A stretch of DNA of 64,000 nt from Vitellaria paradoxa (lineage: Eukaryota > Streptophyta > Magnoliopsida > Ericales > Sapotaceae): contig CM034237.1 of NCBI GenBank assembly GCA_019916065.1, positions 20,481,752 through 20,545,751 of the forward strand, read 5' to 3'. Under the pieces are notes generated by a model, which saw only the letters and a list, made by a program, of their open reading frames with translations, had not been told where the DNA came from and did no database searches. Positions 12,546 to 25,000 of the stretch are shown one piece after another. The translations under genes and the position numbers were made by a program. Within the stretch, counting starts at the first letter, position 1. Each line of letters opens with the position of its first letter.

Positions 12546-15014
12546 TGTAACAACCCGGATTCTCGTGTTAATATGAAATGATAGTTGTTAACAAGTTTAG
12601 AATGTAACAAGGTGTTAATTTGATCAATGTGGGTCATTAGAGAAGTAATTAGTCAAGATTTTGGAGAAAATGGACTTAATTTCTAAACTTAGCTGTTTTG
12701 GCCACAAAAGTGTACAGAAGGGTGCCTCAGTGTGAAGGGCGGGTGTCTGGGACCCAAGGCAGGCACCTGTGTTGCCCAGGAGGGTGGCCCACCTGTGGAT
12801 TTGCTCAGTTGATTTTCAACTAAAGTCTCTTTTATGTCAGCCCTTTATCAGAGTAGATGGTAGGGAAAGGTCTTAGGGCTCTATAGCAAACTTGGGAAAC
12901 AAGTTGGATCTATTTATATATGTATATAGGCAAGGAGAGAAACAAAGTTTGGTTTTTACAAGAAGAGAACTAAGAGGGAGAAGAACCAAAGGAGTCTAAG
13001 GATTGATAAGTGGTTCAATCCTCAATCAAGGTTAAATAGGTTTTGCAGGAATGAAATTGAATTCTTGTTAAAGATGATTATGTGTAACAAAAAGTTCATT
13101 GTCTTTGAGTTCTAGCTTGTTCAAGACTTGAGGTAGGGATTTCAAACTTCTAAATAGCATATATGAGATGTAGAAAACCTATAAATGTTGTTCTGAAATA
13201 TAGTTTGGATTTTAGGAAGCATAGATGGATGGTTTGGGACAAGTTATAAATGAATACATATTTATGTATATGTTGGAACTAAAAATTTGATTTTGGAAGG
13301 ATTTGTTAATTAAAACATGTTTTGATTGAACCATTGAAGTCTTCAAGACTTTAGAAAACTCATGGAAACGAGGGTTTGAGTTATGTATTGTATTTGACAA
13401 GGTTTGGAAACTTGAGTTTCAAAACCAATAAATGAACCAAATAGGGGAACCCACATAGGCACAGAAGGGCGGCCAGAGTGCCTTAACCAACCCTTTGTTG
13501 AGCAATTAGGGTGCCCAGGTCCCTCAAGGGGGCATCTGGACCCCTCTAAAATCTAAACTTGTGCTATTTTATCCTTAATATTGTATTTTTGACAAGCATA
13601 AACATGTGTAAACTTGTTCATTAATACAAGAGATGTTCATGAATATGTGTGCTTGGTTTTATAATGAGACTTGGAATTAAACCATGTGAAAACTTGGTTT
13701 AAGTTGTGTTTGCTCACAGAGGGGCATCGAGGCCTTGAGGAGGTGCCTTGACCCTTAAGCAGGCATCGAGTCCCTTTATGGGGGCGCCCAGTTTTACTCT
13801 AGAATTTTGTTTTGCAATCCTTTCGATTTTAAGATTATGTGCTCACCTATTACACTTGATATATGTTCAATATAAGATGTTCTAACATTACTAATGAGAA
13901 ACATGTGATGTTTGCTTAAGTATGAATTGAGATTATATTAATGAAGTGATGAAACATTAGAATGAATTAAGAATGTTAATGTGATATTGTAATGGGTTGA
14001 GATTATTGAACTAGTTGTGATGATGATCCAAGTTGTTCCTTAATTAAATGAAATGATAAAAAGAATGTGATGATGTTAGTGGTTATAAAAAGAGATAAAG
14101 TGGAAATGTGGTTAATGTTGTGAGACGAGGATGGAGGGTACTGGGAAATAAAAAAAGTACAGAGATTATCATAAGGTTGAAAGACCCAAAACTTGTGCAA
14201 GGATTGGTATTCATGTTGGTAGGTTAATAGCCTACAACATGACGTGTATTGTGGCTAATCATTGCCTTAAATGACGACAAATCTTGGTTCATCGTTCCAT
14301 TGGGTGTTGGCCCATAAAAACGACGTTAGTTGTGTCCATTCCATACATTTAAACGTAAATAAGGATTTGATTGTAATTTGATAATGATGATGATGAGGTT
14401 AAAAAAGATAATAACTGAATTTAATACTGAGATTATGAGGATGATTATGATATTTGATGACGTTAGGAGATATGATTCACAAATATGATGATTTTGATAC
14501 TTGTTTAATGATATATTATGATTATATTGAAGATGTTGATTTACACATGATGGCTGTGTTTCATGTCATTGCTTTACATATTATTTATGTTTTTATTAAG
14601 TTTCATGAGTACAAGTGGATTAGTGTTCATATCCTTATAGATTTTATTACAAGAGTTGATCCTAAGACTTGGGCGGGCATTTGGTGGGACTAGAAGTTAA
14701 TTAGCTGTTGTAGAGATTACATTTTCATTTACTTAATTTTATTTTTTCCATTTGGGACTATAATATTATTTAATTTGGAGATTTATTTTGATTGGGTTAT
14801 AAAGGTCCTAAGGCTTATGTTTATTTATTTTGTGGGATGTGTTGAAGCATGGTAACTTGGCTTGAGCCGAGACACAGTTGTTTTTAAGTTACTACTGTTG
14901 GCTATTATGTATGTTGCTCCAGGGTGGTTATATTGCTTTGATAGGGGTATCATTGATTAGTAATGGTATGTATGAATACACTCACCTCTTTGGTCACAAG
15001 ATCTGGGTGTGACA
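12546..15014 (+). mobile_element. Solo gypsy LTR, 2.47 kb, with near-identical 5-bp flanks
   Basis: It starts TGTAACAACCCGGATT and ends GGGTGTGACA, the TG...CA ends of plant Ty3/gypsy LTRs. Flanks are AACTC before and AACTT after, a 5-bp target duplication with one mismatch. A TATA-like stretch sits near 12911-12930. There is no primer site, polypurine tract or coding region, so it is a solo LTR. The repeat ladder of the surrounding LTR resumes directly after it, which shows it inserted there. A truncated relative lies at 38220-39355. Confidence 0.75.
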
Positions 15015-17161
15015 AACTTTAATGGTGCGTGTTGCATGGGTAAGTGTTTATCATTTAGGAAAGGAACTCAGCTCTGATCGAGAGCTCAATTCCTAGTAAT
15101 GAAACATGTCAAATGCATAACACTAAGCTTCTAAACCCTTTTTATGTTGAGATGTAGAGCGATCGATTGCACTTCTTTTATACAAGATTCTTTGCATGTA
15201 TCGGAGTGTTCTTAACATGTGTGATCATGTGTAGGCATGTCATATCATAAGCTAGCATGTAAATGATGTTTTAACATATTATACCATAATTTATGATGAT
15301 GATAAAACATGTTAGCGTGTTATACAATGATAATATGGCATGGTAACATGGTATAGCATGGTGTTGGCATGGTATAACATGGTAATGGCATGTTATAACA
15401 TGGTTTAGCATGATAATATCGTGGCATGACATGCCATGGTAGCATGTGACATGGCATAACGTGATAGGGATGATTTTGCATGACATATATGATGTCTAAC
15501 ATGGCTTAGCATGGTAGTGTGATGTTATGGAATGGTATGGCATGGTAAATATGATATTATGAAATAGTATGACATGGTAGTATGATATGGGCACGGCATG
15601 CCATGATGGTAGCATGATGTGGATGTTTTATGTGTGATCTTTGGAATTTTGCTAAGTTATCTCAAGTAAATCCAGTCAATATTATGCATTGAGTCCGGCT
15701 TAGACTTGAGTTATGATCCGAATATTTTTCATGACAAAGTGTTTTTATTTACATAATTAAATTATTTTATTTTAATCATAGTAATAAATTGAACTAAAAA
15801 ATAAAATAAAAATTTTCTAAAGACAGAAAATTTTTACCGATGCGAGCTTTTTAGAGAGAGAGAGAGTTTGGAATGTTGGTTTTGCCTTAAAAACTCTAAG
15901 AGTCAAGTGTCGAATGAAAATGAGGGGGGGAGGTCCTTTATATAGGCCTCCCCTACCCTAAACAAACTTTTTGTTTGGTTTCACAAGCTGAAAGCATGCT
16001 CAGAGCCATAGGCGAAAAATCTTGCTAGACAATGCAAATTGAGGATTTTGCTTGCCCCTGTAGGTGAAAACGTTCGCCAAAAGGCATATGGTGAATTGGA
16101 TTTGGAGAGGTAGAAGGAAAAGGGCCACTTTGGCCAGTAGCTCCAAGCTCAGGCCAATCTGGGATAGGTTCGGGTTCTGCCCTAATGTTTAGGCCATTTC
16201 AGGATGTTTTAGGCAAGTTTTGGGAGTGCCAGATACCTTTTGGATACTTTGCTAAGAAAATTAAACCAACTAGGTTAAAATTTTATTCAATTTGGATTCT
16301 TCAGGATTGAGTTAGGTCTATCTGAAAACTATTACTCTGAAACAAGTTAAAACAGATAGGGGCCACCCAAACCATTTTCCTGGCCTTTAAGGAGACCATT
16401 AAGATGGCTCATCCTATAATTTCTGAGTATGAGGAATCCAATTGTGATGTAAATTGACCTCTGGGAGTTTCTGGTGAATGGTGGGTCATTGGTGACTTTT
16501 CGAGGCTTGGCGTCTGATGCACTTCTTGATCCTTGATCTGGTCTGGATTAGCTAGAGGATTTGCTTCAAAAATTATGTCTTCAACATTCTTAAAAAATTT
16601 GGAGTCCTTCTGACTTTGTCTAGGGGCTCAAATTATGTCTAATGTGTTGGTCGGTTCATTCACATTAGTAGGAGCTACTTTGAGTCTGCGAGGCCCGAAT
16701 GACCTTTGAAGGGGTGTTTTGGCTGGTCTAAGTTATGTTTTATATCCTCTAGAATGTTTTGGGATGTTCCATATTTTGTTTGTGTGTTTTCGGATTGATC
16801 TAGGTACTACAATCAATATTACACTTTAGGTGTGTCGGTGGAAGCCACTCTGGACCTTTAGACCAAATTAACCCTTGTTTCTAAATTTTGGCTATTCTGT
16901 TGATGCATGAGTTATTTGTTTGGCGTATTGGACACATCTGTGTAATTTGATGGTATTCTGTTTTGATCTAAACTTCCAACTAGACTTTCTCCTTTTTTTC
17001 AGGGGTATAATCGTCATTTTGCTAAATGTTTATTCTTTGTTGATTTCTGACGCTTTGACATATCCTATGATTAAGAGATTTTTAATTAGTAGAGCAACAT
17101 TCAACTAAAAGATTTAAATATTGTAAATTTTTAATTAGATGGGCAAAATTGGGGTGTCTAC
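15015..17161 (-). mobile_element. Gypsy LTR in reverse orientation, part 2, with LTR start at 17161
   Basis: Read on the minus strand, 17161 downward begins TGTAGACACCCCAATTTTGC, the usual start of Tat/Ogre-group LTRs. Reading on, it passes through U3-like sequence and the repeat array at 15305-15620, then rejoins part 1 across the solo LTR. No gene is supported. Small frames here, such as 16920-17108, lack any recognisable feature. Confidence 0.6.
15305..15620. repeat. Degenerate short-unit array, variants of 'catggtataacatgg'
   Basis: About 300 bp made of overlapping variants of 'ggcatggtaacatggtatagc', alternating CATG cores with short TA-rich linkers. It lies inside the reverse gypsy LTR and looks like slippage-amplified sequence. 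Frames on the minus strand here translate only as Cys/His/Met-rich repeats and are not genes. Confidence 0.7.
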
Positions 17162-17313
17162 AATGAGAAACTAAGAATACTAAAAGAAAAATAAGTGGAT
17201 ACCGCTACCGATAAGGTGATGATACTTAACCCATATTAACCCTATGCTAATACACGTATGATAGGACTCTACCTCATCACTAATAATTCGTTGTAGATAA
17301 AAGAATACATTGT

Positions 17314-18170
17314 AAGGGTCTGTTTGGTGCAGCAAAAAATGATGAAAAATAGCGAAAAATATGGTTCAGGGAAACTTTGGGCGTTTGGTGCACACATCTC
17401 AAATTGTATTTTATGGAGATGAATAGTAGGATTCTTGTCCTGATAGATTGGATTTCTATTTGGACGGTTTTAAAATTTTGACTCAGAAAGGGAGAGTAAG
17501 AGAGAAGAGTTCGGCAAAGAAGTCAATGGAGTTTTGCAATCTTCCGCATGATGTCGTGTTTGATATCTTTCTAGAGATTACCCCTCAAAGACCTTATTGC
17601 GATTTAGGTGTGTCACCAAACCATGGCTCTGTCTCATCGAACATCTTCAATTCACCAAGATTCACCTCATTCGGACCATCTCCAACCCCATTGCAAATGA
17701 CAATAACCTCCTCTTTTACTATGAATCCAAGACTATTATTCCAAATTTTATTACTGCATATGTAGTAGAAAAGACACCAACTTTTCGATTGTTGAGCAAA
17801 AGAAAATTGAATTCCCATTCAAAAGCTAGAATGGGTATGTTAGAATTTTTGGTTCCAGTTATGGATTGGCTTAATGTCAAGACAGTTTTCAGTAGAACTG
17901 GGCAGGAAAAAAATACAAAGTGTCCAAATGATTTCTACGATCCCTCTGAACGACCTCAAAAAATAAGTCACAGTGGGTGTCGTTCGATAGCTTGGAAATC
18001 TGTTGTGAGAATAATAAAACAAAATTTACTATTTGATTAATTAAATTCCAGTTATCGACTTTTTTTAGAACGTATTGAACTTTTTTCGAATTTCGAGAAA
18101 GTAAGAATTTATAAAATGTAATAGAGATTTTCAGAGAAAGTAAGAATTTTGTTGCGCCAAACGAGGCCTT
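17314..18170. mobile_element. TIR transposon-like element (about 0.86 kb) carrying an F-box fragment
   Basis: The left end reads AAGGGTCTGTTTGGTGCAGC and the right end, reverse-complemented, AAGGCCTCGTTTGGCGCAAC, an imperfect 24-bp terminal inverted repeat. 'Gttkggt...ccaaac' ends are common in hAT- and Mutator-like small elements. I see no convincing target duplication, so the superfamily is open. Most of the interior is a broken F-box gene. Confidence 0.6.
17526..18040 (+). pseudogene. F-box protein gene fragment, frameshifted
   Basis: The ATG at 17526 opens a frame reading NLPHDVVFDIFLEI, the first half of an F-box. A shift of frame near 17595 is needed to continue as LRFRCVTKPWLCLIEH, the second half of the same motif (compare '..FRCVSKSWLSLI..'). 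The second frame runs on to 18040 with an F-box-associated-like stretch (NLLFYYESK...). F-box proteins are substrate adaptors of SCF ubiquitin ligases. The frameshift, short length (full genes have about 380-400 codons) and location between terminal inverted repeats indicate a captured, non-functional fragment. Confidence 0.75.
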
Positions 18171-20039
18171 AATGCAATTAAGATAAATTTTTAACAAGAG
18201 ATAACCTATAAAAGATACGTGAATCTTATCAAAATTTGTCCCCAAAATTGGGGATATGTACTCTTATCAAATAGAGAGATGCCCTTAAAATTGGGATAAA
18301 TGCTTTATTTAAACAAAGATAGGTATAAGACCTAGATTCTCCTACTCAAATTCAAAGAGTTATTGGATCTATAAATTGGATTTATAAATTGGACCCAACC
18401 TAAAATTACAAGGTATATCATTCATTCCCTACTATTGCAATATAAATTTTTATTCTCTTTTCTCTATTATGGTTGGCTTAACCATCAAAATGTCTACGAC
18501 TACTAAGATGCCACCATTTGCTCATTCTTTTTTTTGTCCTTTATTCATGTCCATATGCTTACATTCAACCATCAAAATTATTCTACAAATCTACTCTACT
18601 TCATCATTCATCATCAGTCATTGTAAAAACATTATTCGCATAATTGTCTTCTCTACAAGAAATGAATGAGATCTTTAAAGAAAGAATCAAAGTAAATTTT
18701 CTTCTCTACAAGAATAAAACAAGTTATTTATATCTTTTTTTTAAACTAAGTTATTTATCTAAAATGTGTCAATATGATACAAAATCTTAAGAATATTACT
18801 CACTCAACCTCAAAATAAAAAACAATTTCATTTGCTTTCCATTACAACTTTGACTCTCGCAAAAGAACCATCTTCAACTCTTGAAAGTCATCCACCCATT
18901 GAACATTATTGTGTACAATACGCAACCCCAACATGACTACCATACTACGGTGCTACCACCTACCAAAGAACCCAAAGACAAAGGTGACAAAAAATAATTT
19001 CTTTTATTTTTTTTTATATTTTTAGCAGAATCATGTACAAATATATATAGATACAAGAAGGAAGTTTAAAGAGCTATTTTCGGTTAAATGTTGCCTAAGG
19101 TTGGAAACATAGATGTCCTTTGAAGAATGGGATTTTACAATTAAAGTGTTCCTATGATTTTTTTGTTCCCTATTAACAGCTCATGTCAACACTCCATCTC
19201 AAGTTGGTGTATAGATTTTTGCTAATGTCCAATTTGTCGAATGAGTTGTAGAAACTTTTGCTCGGCATTACCTTAGTAAGTTTGTCCAATAACTGGTCTT
19301 CTATCTTGAAAAAGGGAACAATTTTTTTATGACTTCCTCAATTTTTATTATTTTTAAATACATTGTTAATTTAATTTTTATTTTGTGCTTAAAAATTTTA
19401 ATTGCGTTAATTTAGTATTATATTAAAATTTATTTAGTTTTAATCTAAATTCATAGATTAGTTAAGTTATTGATCTATACTAACTAAATTAAGTTGATTG
19501 ATTAGCTTTAAAAGAAACAGAAAAAAAATTAAGACCATTGATGCTTGCTGGCTACATGAGTGACGTGGTTAGCACGAAATGTGTGCGTGTGTGTGTGAGA
19601 GGCTTGCCATAGCCTCAATTTTTATTTTGTGCTTAGAAATTTTAAATGCGTAATTTAGTATTATTTTAAAATTTATTTAATTTTAATCTAAATTAGTAGA
19701 TTAATTAAGTTATTAACCTATACTAATTAAATTAAGTTGATTGATTAGCTTTAAAAGAAATAGAAAAATATTAAAATTAAGACCATTGATGCTCACTGGC
19801 TACATGAGTGGCGTGGTTAGCAAGAAATGCGCGCGCGTGTGTGTGTGTGTGTAAGGCTTGCTATAGCCACGTGGTGAGCTCGAAAAAAAAAAGTGCGGAT
19901 TGTTAAGGTAGCTAGGGACTACCATCTATGAATGTATCTTTATTTATAACTTACGCATATAGGCACATTATAAAGGAGAAGTAGAAGGAAAACAAAAAAA
20001 AAGAAAAAAAGAAAACAGTAAAGAAGAAACCATACTGTG
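18171..20039. other. AT-rich intergenic DNA with a 250-bp tandem duplication
   Basis: No gene is supported. A segment at about 19373-19613 is repeated at about 19614-19868, sharing 'aatttttattttgtgctta', 'gctttaaaagaaa' and 'gaccattgatgct', and each copy ends in a TG-rich microsatellite followed by 'aggcttgc.atagcc'. The rest has only short frames without features. Confidence 0.6.
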
Positions 20040-22079
20040 AGAAAAAATGGGATTACAAAAGGGAGGAAAACTTAGGGATTTTGGCCTAACTATTGAGATA
20101 AGTTATTTTATTTTGGTAATTTAAAATTAATTACTTGGAAGATTTAATAAATTATGTTAAAAATACAATGGTTGTGTTTTGTTTGTTGGATTTTATTTTG
20201 CATAATTATTCAATATTTGAGTTGTATAATTTATTTGGGTTAAACTTAGGACTCGGGAATAATTAGCAACAACCACCTTAATGTTTTCATGTTGTCAGAA
20301 TATTTGTTATCCAAGTGGGTGTGTTATATTTAAAAGATAAAAGGTAATAATGTGAATTAATAAATTTTATCTATTTGATATTAATTTTTTGTGATAAGAA
20401 ATATTGATTGTTGTGAATTAATTTTATTAATGAGAAAGTGAAATTAGTTAGAGAAAGTTAACTATAAAAATTAATATTTTTATTTAAAAAATTATTTGTG
20501 TAGAGAAATTGTATGTTGATAATGAATTATAAATATTTATGAAGTAATAATTTTGAATTGATTATTTTCATTGTTTTAATATTAATTAGTGAAATTTGAA
20601 TATTTATGGGGAAATATATTTATATTTGAGAAATTATTTATATACAAATATTAATTATTTATATAGAAATTGGGTTGATGATGAAATAATAATTATTTAT
20701 GGAATAATCTGTGTAGGAAAACAAAAATAATGATACTGATTATTTGTGAAAGAACTGTTTTGATGGTTATAGGATAATAAAGTGTGATTTTTATCTAAGA
20801 AATTATTTGTGAGAAATATTAAATGGTTATTGAAATTTTGTATTTTTATAAAAAAATTTATTTGTGGTGATAATAAAAAAATATTGACCGTTTATAAATT
20901 GATTATGTGTTGGTGACTTATGATTATTTTTGAAATAGTGAATGTGAGCATTGATATTTTTATTTGGGGAATTAATTTCATTAATGTTGAATAATGAGTA
21001 TTTATGGAATAATAATTAGTAGAATTGATATTTTTATGTAAAGAATTATGAATTAATTGTGTTGATAGTGATTTATGATTATTTATGGAATGTTAGTGTG
21101 TGGATTGATCTTTTAATTTGAGCAATTATTTATTATTTGTGAATTAATTGTGATAATGCTGAACTATGATTATTTATGGTATAATAAAAGTGAAGTGATA
21201 TCTTTATTTGAGAAAATAATATTAATAAAAATAATAAATATCATTATATAGCACAGATTGTGTGCATAACACATGCATTAGGGTCAAATGGGGCCAAGAT
21301 AAATGGGACCAAAGATGAGACCAGATGGTCCTAATGGGATATGCTAAAATGCTAATGTTCACGGTTGAGCATTCAACTCATAGGTCATTAGGGCCAAACT
21401 GTGTGTTGCAGTAATATTTAAATTATTCATCATATATACATATCACGACACTAGCACATGAGACATATGGCGATCATAATATAATGAGATATATATATAT
21501 ATATATATATATATGTATTTACCATTGTCAGATATGGTACAATGATTTGATGAGGTTGATGATTTAAAAATAGCGATAATAATGTGATGACTTATTTGTA
21601 TCATTGCAAGATGGGACATAACGTGATGTTAAGAGTTGATGAAAGAATCGCGATGTTAATGATGTGATATGATACCTTATCATTATTGAATTTAATTCTT
21701 GATTATTTATGAGAGTTTTGGTTATGTAATTAATTATAAATATGTGTAATGAGACGATCAGTTGGAGTTAAAAGTGAGGATGAGTTTTGATAAATATGTG
21801 ATGTGAATAAAAAATGTGTTTAAATTATATAATAAAAATAAAAGGTGAATAACTTATTATCTTTTATTTAAACTATAGCACTTTCACTGAATATGTGACA
21901 TTCACACCTAAATTTTAATTTCTTCATGTTGAGTTAGGAGTGGCAACATGTGATAGAAAAGAACCTGAATTATCTATTTCTTTGTTTTAATCTTAGTCTT
22001 GTGTTGATTTTTAGTGTTTGTGGAAATAAACATGGAGTTAAAATTTGTGGGATGTTATATTTATTGTATACACATAAAA
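20040..22079. repeat. AT-rich region with diverged tandem-like repeats
   Basis: Between about 20380 and 21240 the motifs 'gattatttatggaataat' and 'tttttatttgagaaattattt' alternate many times with variable spacing of roughly 60-110 bp. An (AT)n tract lies at about 21490-21515. No coding frame is visible. By texture it could be an eroded gypsy LTR, but no ends were found. Confidence 0.45.
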
Positions 22080-25000
22080 CATGATTATTGTACTGGAGGA
22101 TTTATGGGTGTCCCCTCTGTTGATGTATCCTAAAATAAGGTTACAACATTTTTCCTCAAGGTTCTGTTTGATGAAGTATTGAACAACCTCAATATGGTTG
22201 ATAGGATCATGTTAGATGGGATTATAGGAAATGTTAATGGCTATCTTATTATCACAAAACAAGTTCATTTTGGAGCTAAGAGCGAGGAAGATCTCGGTTA
22301 GCAGCTTGGTAAGCCAAAGTAGTAGGCTTAGCCATCGAACATATAGTATGCATACTATTTCCACACAAATACCGAACATACATGGCATGAAAAAGCAAGG
22401 TAAAAATTGCATATAAACAAGGATTTGAAGGAAAAATCTACCAATCAAGGTCTAAACATATGAAAATTAGAATTAAATTTCAAAGATACCTCAATTGAAT
22501 CAATTACAAGAAAATCTTCAAGTAGACAATGGTCGTTTTCCTTGATCTACTCTAGAACATCAAAAGTCTCAAGAAATTAACAAAAGAATTTGAATCTAAT
22601 TTGAAAAGATGTTCTCTTTAATCTACTCTACTTCTCTCTACAAGATGTATATCTATCTCCCTCCTCTTTCTTATGTAAACATCTTATGTATTTATAGTGT
22701 ATTCCACAAGTACAAGATTGCCTTTTCAATTTACAACTAATTTATAAAATAAAATTCTCTAAGGCGTAGATTGGTTTTAACATGTATTCGAACAAAGCTC
22801 TTGTTTGAATGAGTGTTCGAACCAAGTCCTAGGACTTAGTCAATTTTTTTAATCTTAACTTTGGCGTCAATTTTTTTAATCTTAACTTTGGCACCCCTTC
22901 TGTTGTTAGAATAGCTATTTAAACAAATGGTGGTACGAACGGTTCGAACCTTCTTTCTGTACGTAGAATTTTCCTTGATTTGATCTCTATCTCTTTACTA
23001 TTGATCAAACAAATTTTAGAATAAGGGAATGTTCGAACTAGTGTTTGAACAAAGTCTTCACATTTAGAATTTTTTCTACTTCAAGGATGTTTCTGCCATT
23101 CTGTTGTTAGAACATTGATTTAAACCAAATGTGGTTTAAACATGTGTTCGAACAAAATTTCCTTAGAATCTTTTTCTACTTCTTTTCCTTGTATTGTTTC
23201 TATGGTTAGAGCTAATGTTAGAACAAAACATGGCTTGGACATGCGTTCGAACCATTTTGCTAAATTTACTTCTTCTGGCCTAATTTCTATTATTTCTTGC
23301 TCAAACATCTGCAATCGTACAAAACTTCCATTATTGTAAGAAAATTCACATTTCCATTCATTTAATATATTAATTCACATAGCAATTCCCAAATTAAGGC
23401 TTATGATTGTACCTTTTAAAAAAATAATCATGCATAAATTGACTCACCATACTTAACAACTTAAGTGATATCTAGATAAGTATGAGATAAATAAATGAGC
23501 TTACCAACTAGCCTTTGGTACCTCTCTTTATCAACTGGTACCTAATCTATATATTCTCCAAGTTTATGATTCTAAATAATTGGAGTATTAGTTGGTTTAC
23601 TCTCCACAATCCCACTTTGGACAACAAATCTAGTACTATGCCTTATTTTGATCTAGATACTTCAATTCTCAAAAAATACTTAAGTACTCGCAGATTCTTC
23701 ATTCTAAATTTGGTTGACAATTGCTCTTGGAATCTAGAGATCTCTTTGGCATTATCCTCTGAAATAACCATGTCGCCTATATAAAGTATTAGAGCTGTCA
23801 CTTTTCTTGATTGCTGTTTTAGGAAGAGCGTGTGATATGAGTTGCTCTATTGGAATTCATATTTTCTCATAACCAAACTTAATCGAGCAAACATGCTTGA
23901 GGTGATTGTTTTAGTCCTACAGAGCTAGTTGCAACTTACATGCGATTTTTACTTATGATGATGTAGTATATCCTGGTAGAATATCCATGTAAACCTCTTC
24001 TCTGAGATCATTATGGAGGAAGGTATTTTTTACATTAAATTGGTGCAACAGCCAATCTAAATTTGCTATAAGAGACAAAAAATCTCTAACAATGTTTAGT
24101 TTGGCCACTAGTGAATAAATTCCTTGGTGTCTATGTCATATATTTGTGTATATCCCTTTGCCATGGGCCTCACCTTGTATCGATCAATGAATCCATTTAC
24201 ATTGCATTTAATGAAGAAAACCTATTTGCATCCCACTGTCTCATTTCCTTCAGGTAGTAAGACTGACATCTAGGTGTTATTTTTCTGTAGAGCCTCCATT
24301 TCTTCCTTTATCGCTTGAGCCCACATTTGATCTAATAAAGCCTCTTTAACTCTACTTGGTATATGGCATGACGATGGGTAATGCAAAAACGACTTGAGAG
24401 GTTCAGATAATCTTTGAATGGACACATAATTGGCAATTGGGAACTTAGATCTTTTTTCTTCCACTTTTAAAGACAATTAATTTGGGGGCTTGCCACGATT
24501 ATGACTGAAAAGTAAAACATAACCTGCAGAAGTATCCAAGGCATCAATATGTAAAGGTATGGTAGATGAATATACCTTAGGAATATTATCAGGAGAAGGG
24601 TTATTGGGTACTGAAGAGTGGGGATTTATTTATAGAGGATTCTAATAATGTAGGTTTGACTCTTGGAGAAAACTCCACATTTTCAAATTCTGATGATGTA
24701 CGTTTGGTTCTTGGAGAAATCTCAACATTCGGCTCTATCATTTCGTTTCCATCACTTTGTTATGTTGAGCTATTTTCAAATCCTGGTTATTCGACATCCA
24801 ACCAATTTGGCTCTTCATCTTGGAGCTCCCCCAAAAGAGATGAATCGGATGCCGATGATGAAAAGAATGTTTTTGACTTAAGAAAAGTAACACCATAGTA
24901 ATATAGGTTCATTTGGTGATGGGGTTGTAGCACCAATACCTTTACTATGTAAGGCATCTCCCAAGAAAGGACAATGGACTGTGTACAGATCCAAGTTAGT

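Noticed and set aside
15271..15502. Minus-strand frames rich in Cys, His and Met
   Set aside because: Translation of the CATGG-type short repeat; no start context, no domain, and the composition follows from the repeat.
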